Shown piece by piece: positions 6,930 to 14,099 of a stretch of DNA of 14,152 nt. Positions within the stretch are counted from its first letter, which is position 1; the number at the start of each line of letters is the position of its first letter. Location of the stretch: assembly GCA_964474635.1 (NCBI GenBank), contig CAYYTT010000104.1:1-14152 (forward strand), read 5' to 3'. Both the position numbers and the translations under genes were made by a program. The notes beneath the pieces were generated by a model, which did not search any database, had not been told where the DNA came from, and saw only the letters and a program-made list of their open reading frames with translations. This DNA is from CAYUYV01 sp964474635. GTDB taxonomy: Bacteria > Pseudomonadota > Alphaproteobacteria > JAJFIK01.

Positions 6930-7949
6930 ATGTCGAACACGGGGCGGCGCGGCCATCGGGGCCTTGGAGCCATGGGTGCAAAACAAAAATTGCGCTTTGA
7001 TCCGATCATAAAAAGCGGACCGCTGACCAAGGACGAAACCTCGTCCTTGCGGGAACGGGTTCACCCGCCCCATGTGCTCATCCTGTCCGGCGAGCCGGGG
7101 CTCCTCGTGGTGGAGACCTGGAAGCCCTATCAACTACCCCGATACCGCCAGCGGGGCTATTCCTACTACTACATCATCAATACATCGCCCTTTTCCGTGA
7201 CTAGCGAGTCCTTCGAGATCGACGAGAACGAAGAAGATCCGACTTATATTGTGCTCGAGGACGGTTTCGATCTTTATTTGCGCTTCGCCGCTATGGTGAA
7301 AGTGGTCGATCCCCGTGATTTTCTTTACGAGAGTGCAGTCGACAGTTTTGGAACACTGCAATTCAACGCCGTAGAGGCTTATTTCCTCAATCTGCTTTAC
7401 GGCATCAAGGACCGGATCGTCGGCTGGCATCTGGAAGAAAAAGCAACGCTCCAGGACAAAATAGCCAAGGTTCAAAAGAAATACGAAAAAGAAAATGTGG
7501 TGCTGTGCGGCCTCTCGGCCGATGTGCTGCGCTTCAAGATCATCAACGGTGACATTACCGAGACATTTTTTCGCCGCCTGCATGACGCGGGCTTCGTCAT
7601 CGGCGAAACGCAGTACAGCAGCCTTGCGGCCCTGTTCAACTGGAGCCACATCTTGGATGTGCGCTACTATGATTATATCGCCATTCTGAAAGAAGCCTTC
7701 CACGTCCATGATCGCAAGGATATGGACGCCCATTTTGCCATGGGCACCAAACCGGCGCTTGTCGGCCGCGACGGTTCCTTGCCGCCCGACCCTGACCGGG
7801 GGCGGCGCTTTGCGGCCCATGTGCTGCGCCAATTGCTAACCTATGCGGACGACGACCTCGAAGATCTGCTACTGCACTTCAACTCAAGCGATCTGAACCG
7901 CAGCCATGTGATCGACATGATCCGGATCCTCGACGCGGCCGACGCCTGA
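6930..7949 (+). CDS. Soluble protein with SPFH/Band-7-like N-terminal half
   Basis: 339 aa with no signal peptide or membrane segment. Residues about 47-215 follow the outline of an SPFH (stomatin/prohibitin/flotillin) domain: an entry strand like 'PGE-G-VV' (GEPGLLVVETWKP, 54-66), a GYSYYYIINTSPFSV stretch (76-90), a 'T/E-DG' turn (LEDGFDLYLRF, 109-119), and the typical V-V-DP-FL element (VKVVDPRDFL, 123-132). A charged helix at 168-188 follows. Residues 216-339 are helical and unassigned. This is pattern reading, not a search result. Classical SPFH proteins are membrane-attached; this one is not, unless through a partner. The start is ATG 6930, with AAGGGG 8 bases upstream; the frame is open for 78 codons further up but lacks a better site. 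It lies divergent to the membrane-protein gene and converges with the methyltransferase gene 18 bases away. The coding DNA is AT-rich for the window (23 G/C of 60 at 7441-7500). Confidence 0.7.
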   Translation: MSNTGRRGHRGLGAMGAKQKLRFDPIIKSGPLTKDETSSLRERVHPPHVLILSGEPGLLVVETWKPYQLPRYRQRGYSYYYIINTSPFSVTSESFEIDENEEDPTYIVLEDGFDLYLRFAAMVKVVDPRDFLYESAVDSFGTLQFNAVEAYFLNLLYGIKDRIVGWHLEEKATLQDKIAKVQKKYEKENVVLCGLSADVLRFKIINGDITETFFRRLHDAGFVIGETQYSSLAALFNWSHILDVRYYDYIAILKEAFHVHDRKDMDAHFAMGTKPALVGRDGSLPPDPDRGRRFAAHVLRQLLTYADDDLEDLLLHFNSSDLNRSHVIDMIRILDAADA

Positions 7950-7967
7950 CCATCCGCGCCGCACCGA

Positions 7968-8906
7968 TCACTCGCCCACGGACTCCCCGGCGGACTGTTC
8001 GCGCGTGCCCAGCGCCTCGGCAAGGCGCATGCGGGCCGATCCGGGGCGCAAGGGTTTTTGCTGGCTTTCGTGGGGCGCCCAGCCCGTCAGGGTGACGATC
8101 TCGAAGGTGGCGCGGATCCGGCCGTCCGGGTCGCTAAAGCGCTGGGCGTAAAGTTCGAAGGCGCGCATGAGCACATCGCGGCGCAGGCCCCGGCGCACCC
8201 CCGCCCCGCGCCAGGCGGTCAGGGCGTTACCAAACCCCATGCCCCGCAAATCGCGCATCAAGGCCAGGGGATCGCGGTAGCGCACCGTAAGGCGCTCTGC
8301 GTCGGTCACCGGCAGGGCAAACCGGGCGCGCTGCAGGAGCCCCCCCAAATCGCGCACATCGGCAAAGGGCGCGATGCGGGGCACCACCTCACCCGTGAGC
8401 GTTTCCTCCGCCTCCGCCAGCACCTGGCGCAGCTCGGTGAGGGTTTCGCCGGCCAATACGGCACCGACAAAAAGGCCATCGGGCCGCAGGGCCCGGTTGA
8501 TCTGAATGAGACACCCCGGCAAGTCATTGACACTGTGCAGGCTCAGCACACTGACGACAAGGTCGAAAACCTCATCGCGAAAGGGCAACACCTCCTCATC
8601 GGCCAGGACAACCGGCGGCGGCGCGCCCACCGCCATGGACAAGGCCATATCGCAGGACACGGTGCCGGCCTGGCCCAGGGCGCGGGCAAACCCGCCGCCA
8701 TGGCACCCCAGGTCGAGCACCGCCTCAAAGGACCGGTTTACGGCCGACAGGCGTTCAAGGATGTCGCCAATGGCGTGCTCATGCAAAAAGGCGTGGGCAG
8801 AGAAATCGGCCGCCGCCCGCGCGCGCCGGCGCCGCACCAGCGCCCGGTCGAAGATCTCCGGCGCGGCCGCTGGAGGCGGCGCTTGAAAGACAGTCACCAT
8901 TGCCAT
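7968..8906 (-). CDS. SAM-dependent methyltransferase, NDUFAF5/BioC-like
   Basis: 312 aa with a Rossmann-type methyltransferase domain. Motif I is VLDLGCHGG at 63-71, followed by ADEEVLPF at 102-109, DLVVSVLSLHSVNDLP at 115-130 and LRPDGLFVGA at 140-149. The N-terminal IFDRALVRRRR and C-terminal GWAPHESQQKPLRPGSA match human NDUFAF5 as I recall it (IFDRNLKRKQ; GWKYHESQARPAERGSA). NDUFAF5 acts on an arginine of the complex I subunit NDUFS7, so a role in complex I maturation is likely by homology; BioC (malonyl-ACP methylation) is the closest alternative. The start at ATG 8906 has AGGAG 4 bases upstream; ATG 8936 (AAGG at 6 bases) and ATG 8900 are possible. The first of these would overlap the divergent comF start codon. 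It shares its start region with comF. Confidence 0.85.
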   Translation of the reverse strand: MAMVTVFQAPPPAAAPEIFDRALVRRRRARAAADFSAHAFLHEHAIGDILERLSAVNRSFEAVLDLGCHGGGFARALGQAGTVSCDMALSMAVGAPPPVVLADEEVLPFRDEVFDLVVSVLSLHSVNDLPGCLIQINRALRPDGLFVGAVLAGETLTELRQVLAEAEETLTGEVVPRIAPFADVRDLGGLLQRARFALPVTDAERLTVRYRDPLALMRDLRGMGFGNALTAWRGAGVRRGLRRDVLMRAFELYAQRFSDPDGRIRATFEIVTLTGWAPHESQQKPLRPGSARMRLAEALGTREQSAGESVGE

Positions 8907-8934
8907 CGCTCTCCTGGCGGAACACAGTTCACTC

Positions 8935-9825
8935 ATGGTGAGCCTTATCCCATCCGCCCCGCTGACAGAACCGGACCTCTTGGAGGATCCGGACCTGATG
9001 GAGGACGTGGGCGCCTCTGATACGGCCGGAAATGGCGCGGCCGGTGATGACGCGGCCGCCCCCCAGGGCTGGCGGTCGCGCCTGCGGCATGCTGCCCATT
9101 GGGGCGGAGCCTTGCTCGATTGGCTGCTGCCGCCCGTTTGTCTTGCCTGCCACGCACCGGCCTCCGAACCGGGTCAGCTGTGCGCGCCCTGCTGGGGGCG
9201 GATCACCTTTTTGGCCCCTCCGGCCTGCGCCTGTTGCGGTCTGCCCTTCGGGTTCGAGGCACAGACGGGCGCCCTGTGCGCGGCCTGTCTGGGCCACCCG
9301 CCCGCTTTCGACCGCGCCCGGGCCGCGATGCTCTATGACGACGCCTCGCGCAGCCTGATCCTGGGCTTCAAGCATGGGGACCGGTTGGAGGCGACGGGGC
9401 CACTGGCGGCCTGGATGGCGCGGGCCGGGGCGGACTTGCTGGCCGGTGATCCCGTCCTGGTGCCGGTGCCGCTGCACCGGGCCCGCTTGATAAAGCGCCG
9501 TTATAACCAATCTGCCCTACTGGCGCGGACACTCGCCCGTACAGCCGGCGTCGACTGGGCGCCGCTGGCGCTCAAACGCCGGCGGGCGACGCGCAGCCAA
9601 CACGGCCTGTCGGCAACCGGGCGCCGGCGCAATGTCACGGGTGCTTTCTGCGTCGCCGCCGGCCAGGCCGATGCACTGGCCGGCCGCCGCGTGGTGTTAA
9701 TCGATGATGTGATGACCACGGGCGCCACCGTTGAGGCCTGCGCCAGAGTGCTGCGCAGGGCTGGCGTCGACGGGGTGGATGTGCTGACCGCGGCCCGCAC
9801 GCGTCAGCCCCGCCCGATCCTGTAG
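8935..9825 (+). CDS. comF: ComF family phosphoribosyltransferase-like protein
   Basis: 296 aa. Cysteine pairs at 69/72, 83/86, 98/101 and 115/118 form the double zinc-finger region typical of ComF. A phosphoribosyltransferase-type fold follows, with a PVPLHRARLIKRRYNQS stretch at 177-193 and the PRPP-loop motif LIDDVMTTGAT at 255-265. ComF proteins are linked to DNA uptake in naturally competent bacteria; in other bacteria the role is unclear. The first 55 or so residues are acidic and low-complexity and are longer than in most homologues. ATG 8935 has no good ribosome site and overlaps the longest version of the divergent methyltransferase gene. ATG 8998, with GGAGG 11 bases upstream, is a reasonable alternative start. 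The glutaredoxin gene follows after 101 bases. Confidence 0.9.
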   Translation: MVSLIPSAPLTEPDLLEDPDLMEDVGASDTAGNGAAGDDAAAPQGWRSRLRHAAHWGGALLDWLLPPVCLACHAPASEPGQLCAPCWGRITFLAPPACACCGLPFGFEAQTGALCAACLGHPPAFDRARAAMLYDDASRSLILGFKHGDRLEATGPLAAWMARAGADLLAGDPVLVPVPLHRARLIKRRYNQSALLARTLARTAGVDWAPLALKRRRATRSQHGLSATGRRRNVTGAFCVAAGQADALAGRRVVLIDDVMTTGATVEACARVLRRAGVDGVDVLTAARTRQPRPIL

Positions 9826-9926
9826 CAGACCGATCCTGCGCGGCACGGGGGTTTGTCGCAATCGAAGCGCTTGCGCGGCCAGCGGCGGCGGGCGAGATTC
9901 ATGGACCAGTAAAGGAATATCGAGCG

Positions 9927-10184
9927 ATGGCTGACGTCGTCATCTACACAACGCCCTATTGCCCGTTCTGCCACCGCGCCAAGGCGCTGCTGGCCACCAA
10001 GAACGTCTCCTATCAGGAAATCGACGTGAGCGCGCCGGACGACCGGGCCGCCATGGTGCAAAAGGCCAACGGACAACGGACGGTGCCGCAAATCTTCATC
10101 GGCACGACCCATGTGGGCGGCAGCGACGAACTCCATGACCTGGAGGCACAAGGCAAGCTCGATGCCCTTTTGACGGGAAACTGA
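9927..10184 (+). CDS. grxC: Glutaredoxin 3
   Basis: 85-aa dithiol glutaredoxin that reduces disulfides and glutathione-mixed disulfides in the cytoplasm using glutathione. Seen: active site CPFC at 12-15 (the family usually has CPYC), cis-proline motif TVP at 52-54, and the glutathione-binding GGSDEL at 64-69. Length is normal for GrxC. ATG 9927 is preceded by AAAGGA at 10 bases. The Nit-type amidase starts 21 bases after the stop, so the two are probably co-transcribed. Both link to glutathione, which supports a functional pairing. Confidence 0.95.
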   Translation: MADVVIYTTPYCPFCHRAKALLATKNVSYQEIDVSAPDDRAAMVQKANGQRTVPQIFIGTTHVGGSDELHDLEAQGKLDALLTGN

Positions 10185-10205
10185 CCCCAAAAATGAGGTG
10201 AGAGC

Positions 10206-11036
10206 ATGGAGCCCTTCAGGGCGGCCTGTGTGCAGATGTGTGCTGGACGGGACGTGGCGGCTAACACGGCCCAGGCCCTCGACCTGATCCAGGAAGCGCG
10301 CGGGCGCGGCGCTCAGCTTGTCCTCACGCCCGAATGCACGACCCTGATGGAAAATCGCCGGCAGGACCTCTTCGAAAAAGTCTCCATTGAGAGCGAGGAC
10401 CTGTCCCTGTCGGCCTTCCAGGCGCTCGCGGACCAACTCGATCTGTGGCTTGTCATCGGCGGCATGCCCGTGCGCGTGGGGCGAAAGCGGGTGGCCAACC
10501 GCTCGTTCCTGATTGGGCCTGACGGCGCCATCCGGGCCCGCTACGACAAGATTCACATGTTCGATGTGACCCTGGCGGACGGCACGAGCTATCGGGAATC
10601 GGCCACCTATGCCGCCGGGCGCGAGGCCATCGCGGCGCCGCTGCCCTGGGGCGTCGCGGGTTTGACGATTTGCTACGATGTGCGCTTTCCGGCCCTTTAC
10701 CGCCTGTTGTCCCGGGTGGGCGCATCCTTTCTCACCGTGCCTTCGGCGTTCACGGTGCCGACCGGCGAGGCCCATTGGCACGTTCTGCTGCGGGCCCGGG
10801 CGATTGAGAACGGGGCCTATGTCTTCGCGCCGGCCCAGTCAGGGCGGCACGAAAGCGGCAGGGAAAGCTTTGGACACAGTCTGATCGTGGACCCGTGGGG
10901 CGAGGTCCTGGCCGATGCGGGCACGCCGGAAACCGCCATCATCACGGCGCTGATCGATCCGGCTCGGGTCACGGCCGCGCGCACCCAACTGCCGGTCCTG
11001 CAAAGCGAGCGTCCCTTCGCCGTGACAGGACTGTGA
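10206..11036 (+). CDS. Carbon-nitrogen hydrolase, Nit-type (probable deaminated glutathione amidase)
   Basis: 276 aa, nitrilase superfamily. The catalytic triad is visible: E43 in LTPE, K115 in YDKIHMFD and C156 in TICYDVRFP. The stretch KIHMFDVTLADGTSYRES and the C-terminal GHSLIVDPWGEVLADAG are typical of the Nit1/Nit2 branch, whose Nit1 members hydrolyse deaminated glutathione formed by transaminase side reactions. Omega-amidase (Nit2) is the main alternative. The start has GAGGTGA close upstream. Its position right behind grxC favours the glutathione-repair role. Cytoplasmic; no signal peptide. Confidence 0.9.
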   Translation: MEPFRAACVQMCAGRDVAANTAQALDLIQEARGRGAQLVLTPECTTLMENRRQDLFEKVSIESEDLSLSAFQALADQLDLWLVIGGMPVRVGRKRVANRSFLIGPDGAIRARYDKIHMFDVTLADGTSYRESATYAAGREAIAAPLPWGVAGLTICYDVRFPALYRLLSRVGASFLTVPSAFTVPTGEAHWHVLLRARAIENGAYVFAPAQSGRHESGRESFGHSLIVDPWGEVLADAGTPETAIITALIDPARVTAARTQLPVLQSERPFAVTGL

Positions 11037-11148
11037 ACCCCATGCGAGACGGCGGTGCAACGGCGTGGCTTGCTCCACGGCGAAAAACCACCAGTTCTAA
11101 AAGCCTATAGAAACACGTGCAGCAGCCGGGGAGTACGAGGTCGACGCG

Positions 11149-11628
11149 ATGATTGTGTATCGCCTGAAATGCCAGGAAGGGCACGAATTCGATGCCTGGT
11201 TTCGCGACTCCAAGGCCTATGACGGCCAGGCGGATGCCGGCCTCATTGCCTGCGCCGTGTGCGGCGGTCACGATGTGAAAAAAGCTCCCATGGCGCCCAA
11301 TATCACGGCCAGTCGTGACAAGGCCCGCGCGCCCGCGCCGACGCCGGCGGCGGCGCAGACCACGGGAGATGGCCCCCAAAAGGCGCCGTCCTCTCCAGCC
11401 GAAATCCTCGACAAAATGCATGCGCTAGCGCGGTCCCTGCGCGACACGGTGGAGAGCGAGTTCGAACATGTGGGAAAGCGTTTCGCCGAGGAAGCGCGCC
11501 TTATTCACTATGGGGAAGCCGAAGCGCGCGGCATCTATGGGGAGGCCAGCTCAAACGAGGTGCGCGACCTGGTGGAGGAAGGCATTGCCGTCGCCCCGCT
11601 GCCCGATCCTCCGGACAAGGCGAATTAA
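11149..11628 (+). CDS. DUF1178 family protein
   Basis: 159 aa. The N-terminus MIVYRLKCQEGHEFDAWFRDS with a later CAVC (cysteines 8, 35, 38 and His 12) is the DUF1178 signature and looks like a small zinc-ribbon. An Ala/Pro-rich linker at about 58-85 leads to a helical C-terminal half (EILDKMHALARSLRDTVESEF; EARGIYGEAS), also conserved in the family as I recall it. Function unknown. ATG 11149 has GAGG at 8 bases. A 112-base gap separates it from the amidase gene, so read-through or its own promoter are both possible. A hairpin follows the stop. Confidence 0.92.
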   Translation: MIVYRLKCQEGHEFDAWFRDSKAYDGQADAGLIACAVCGGHDVKKAPMAPNITASRDKARAPAPTPAAAQTTGDGPQKAPSSPAEILDKMHALARSLRDTVESEFEHVGKRFAEEARLIHYGEAEARGIYGEASSNEVRDLVEEGIAVAPLPDPPDKAN

Positions 11629-11650
11629 CAAAAGCGAATTGCGTGAGAAA

Positions 11651-11697
11651 CCCCAGAACCGGCGCCGTTCAACCAGCGCGGCTCTGGGGTCTTGTTT
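11651..11697 (+). terminator. Hairpin terminator behind the DUF1178 gene
   Basis: CCCCAGA (11651-11657) pairs with TCTGGGG (11683-11689), and the stem continues for three pairs after one mismatch. It is followed by TCTTGTTT, a partial T-tract. It lies 22 bases after the DUF1178 stop, in the 89-base gap between convergent genes. On the minus strand the trailing sequence is only TTT, so it probably works mainly for the plus-strand operon. Confidence 0.75.
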
Positions 11698-11717
11698 ATC
11701 TTGATGCGGACACCCGA

Positions 11718-13613
11718 TCAGCGGATTCCGAAGATCGCAATCGTGGCATCGCGCGCCCGCACCGCCCGGCACACCATGGTCACCGCGCGGATGCGCCGCT
11801 GGTCGCCCGGCAGATCGACCGTATACATCCGGTCTTCCTGCAGCACGCCCCGTCCGAAAGGCAGTTCCCGGCTGCGTCCGTTGGCGAACGTCACCAAGAT
11901 GCGGCTGCACCGCGCATCATCGTCAAGGGGCCGCAGGCCCAGCCGCCGCACCGGCCCATCGAAGCGCGCGAAGGTGCGCTCCACTTCATTTCGGGACCGG
12001 AAGCGGGCCTGGCCGAGGCGTACCCAATCGGCGCCGCGTGCGCCGGAACGGGCACGATCATCGCGCCGGCCGTTGTCGTCCTTGCCACTGATGATCAGCA
12101 CACCGGCCTGATTACGCTCCGACTGGCACACGAAGGTCAACGCATCGACCCGCCGATCCCGGCGGAAGGAGATGATACGGGATTCCCCTTCCCGTATGAC
12201 GCCTGAGAAGACCTCCCGGCGATTGCCGTTGCCAAAGGCCGCCGAGACGCTGCGGCACCGGATGGCGCTGCCGCGGGCCCGCAGCCGGACGCTCGACACG
12301 GGCGTGGGAAAATCCGTGTAGCGCAGTTCGCGCTCCAGGCGCGGGCCGAATTCGACCCGCCCGACCCGGGTCCAGTCCGGACCGAACGATCGGACGGTGC
12401 GATCCACCCGGAACCGGTCCGTGCGCCGGTCGACGTCCGAGCGGCGGCCGTCAGCCCGGTCTCGCACCGAGATCCCGTAGATCGCGATGGTCACGTCCCG
12501 GGCCCGGAAGGCGCGGCAGGCCAAGGCGATCCGCTCCACCCGGCGCTGATCTCCAGGCAGATCGAACGTATAGAGACGATCTTCTTCAAGGATCGAATTG
12601 CTGAAGGGCAATTCCCGGGTGCGGCCATTGGCAAAGGTCACCGCGATGCGTCCGCACCGGGCATTATCGTCGATGGGCCGCAGACCGATGCGCTGAATGG
12701 GACCGTCGAAGCGCGAGAACACACGCTCCACACTGCCGCGCCGCTCAAACCTTGCGGCGCCGAGCCGACGCCACGCGAGCCGGTTCCCGGCACCGGGGCG
12801 GGCGTCCCGTTCGTACCGGCCACTGATCACAAGACCAGCCTGCTGCCCCCGCTCCGACTGGCACACGAAGGTCAGGGCCGCCACACGCCGGTCGCGGTTG
12901 AAGGAGACTTGCTGCGTCGCCCCTTCGCGAATGATGCCGCGGAAAATCTGTTGCGACGAGCCATTGCGATAGGTTGCCACGACACGCTGGCACCGCACCG
13001 CGCTGCCCCGGGCCCGCAGGCGCAGGGCGCTGAGCCGGCCTGGGAACCGGGTGTACTCGATTTCCCGCTCCAGGCGCGGCCCGAACTGCACGAGACCGAT
13101 CCGCGTGAAGTCGTTGCCGAAATAGTCCGGACCCCGATCGGCGCGGAACCGTTCCTGACGCAGACGGCGCTCATCGACGGTGTCGCGCCGGCGATCCTGC
13201 ACGTCCGGAGGCGGTGTTCCGCGCCCGCGATCGAGGGATGCCACCTGGCCCTCCACGCGCACACGCACACCTCGGGCGCGGTCAGTGCGGCAGACGAAGG
13301 ACAAGGCATTCATGCGCCGATAAGCATTGAAGGAGATCAGGCGGCTTTGGCGGTCTTGAATAACCCCTTCAAAAATTTGTTGGCGGGTGCCGTCGCCATA
13401 GGTTGCCACGACGCGGCGGCACTGGACCCGGCCGCCGACGGCCGTCAGACGAATGGCATTCATGGGACGATCGAACCGGGTCCACCGATAGGGATCGCCG
13501 TAAGATGGGTTCACCTGAAAGCGGGTGACGATGGTCCAGTCATCGGCCCGGGCACCCGGCATGCCGGCCACGAGGCCGATCATCAGGGTACACAAGGATA
13601 AGAAAACTCGCAT
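11718..13613 (-). CDS. Exported five-module repeat protein with paired cysteines
   Basis: 631 aa, no family assigned with confidence. Residues 1-23 are a Sec signal peptide ending GARA-DD. Five modules of about 100 residues follow: A about 25-122, B about 166-267, C about 279-381, D about 411-512, E about 529-631. Each reads W/F-x-R-x-G...F-P/D-x-x-x-x-x-L-R-L...RC-x-R-x-x-x-x-F-x-NG...I/L-x-E/D...D-x-R-R-x-x-x-L-x-F-V-C. Cysteine pairs are 65/108, 208/251, 320/366, 453/496 and 569/615, one per module, probably intramolecular disulfides. B resembles D and C resembles E most (RARGSA in B and D; LPGDQRR in C and E), so a B-C pair was duplicated. Linkers are Arg/Asp-rich. The layout recalls DUF2541-type beta domains, but only loosely. 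The start ATG 13613 was chosen for the signal peptide; GGGAGGG lies about 10 bases upstream. Likely periplasmic or secreted. Confidence 0.85.
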   Translation of the reverse strand: MRVFLSLCTLMIGLVAGMPGARADDWTIVTRFQVNPSYGDPYRWTRFDRPMNAIRLTAVGGRVQCRRVVATYGDGTRQQIFEGVIQDRQSRLISFNAYRRMNALSFVCRTDRARGVRVRVEGQVASLDRGRGTPPPDVQDRRRDTVDERRLRQERFRADRGPDYFGNDFTRIGLVQFGPRLEREIEYTRFPGRLSALRLRARGSAVRCQRVVATYRNGSSQQIFRGIIREGATQQVSFNRDRRVAALTFVCQSERGQQAGLVISGRYERDARPGAGNRLAWRRLGAARFERRGSVERVFSRFDGPIQRIGLRPIDDNARCGRIAVTFANGRTRELPFSNSILEEDRLYTFDLPGDQRRVERIALACRAFRARDVTIAIYGISVRDRADGRRSDVDRRTDRFRVDRTVRSFGPDWTRVGRVEFGPRLERELRYTDFPTPVSSVRLRARGSAIRCRSVSAAFGNGNRREVFSGVIREGESRIISFRRDRRVDALTFVCQSERNQAGVLIISGKDDNGRRDDRARSGARGADWVRLGQARFRSRNEVERTFARFDGPVRRLGLRPLDDDARCSRILVTFANGRSRELPFGRGVLQEDRMYTVDLPGDQRRIRAVTMVCRAVRARDATIAIFGIR

Positions 13614-14099
13614 TTGCGCAGATCCCTCCCGAGAAACGCCGGCACCGCCCTCACCAATCGCCCGGTCTGACGCCTTCGCCCGCGTGGTCATGGCCCTGAC
13701 GATCAATGTCGGACGATGCGTCCGCCACGGCCCGGGCCCCTTGATGTCGCCAGCCTCGTTCCACGCGCCTGAACCCAACCTGAACCGGAACGTCAGCCAA
13801 AAAAGGCACGCGTTGATCTAGGGGCACGGGAGGGCTGGTTCACTCCCGAACCCGGACCCTAGCCGGCGCCTGCACGAGAATGAAGGCGTCCGCTCCCGTA
13901 TCTGGCGAGGGGATTGCCGGTTTCCTGGGGTCTGGCGGACAGCACTGGACAAAACATTCGCCGTTCGGCTCCGGGCGGGAACCGAGCACGCGACCGGAGC
14001 ATGCCCTCATAGCGGGCAGTCTCCTGGAAGAACCGCACCCCCTGCTCTTCAAGCGCGCGCCGGCTCCGGCGTCGCGGCGCATCCCCCATAAGGAGATCC
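13614..14099. other. Intergenic region without a convincing gene
   Basis: Upstream region of the five-module protein. Open frames exist, but none is clearly coding. A minus-strand frame is open from the window end down to 13859 (97 codons, including LLMGDAPRRRSRRALEEQG); its first part has coding-like third positions, but its ATG at 14089 has no ribosome site and the protein is not recognised. Also seen: a direct repeat CCTGAACC at 13768-13775 and 13779-13786 (period 11), and GCC-AAAAAA-GGC at about 13796-13807. No sure promoter could be fixed. Confidence 0.5.
13768..13786. promoter_or_regulatory. Direct repeat CCTGAACC with 11-bp period
   Basis: Two perfect 8-base copies, one helical turn apart, about 155 bases above the start of the five-module protein. 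Tandem half-sites with this spacing are typical for response-regulator binding, but no regulator is encoded nearby and the call is tentative. Confidence 0.3.

Noticed and set aside
9871..9899. Sigma-70 promoter TTGCGC-N17-GAGATT before grxC
   Set aside because: The -10 matches only three of six positions and the region is GC-rich, so the match is too weak to call.
9804..10781. 325-codon minus-strand open frame across glutaredoxin and the amidase
   Set aside because: It runs antisense to two well-supported genes and shows no motif.
13787..13814. EcfG-type stress promoter (GGAAC ... CGTT)
   Set aside because: The spacer is 19 bases, longer than the 16-17 expected, and it points away from the five-module gene.
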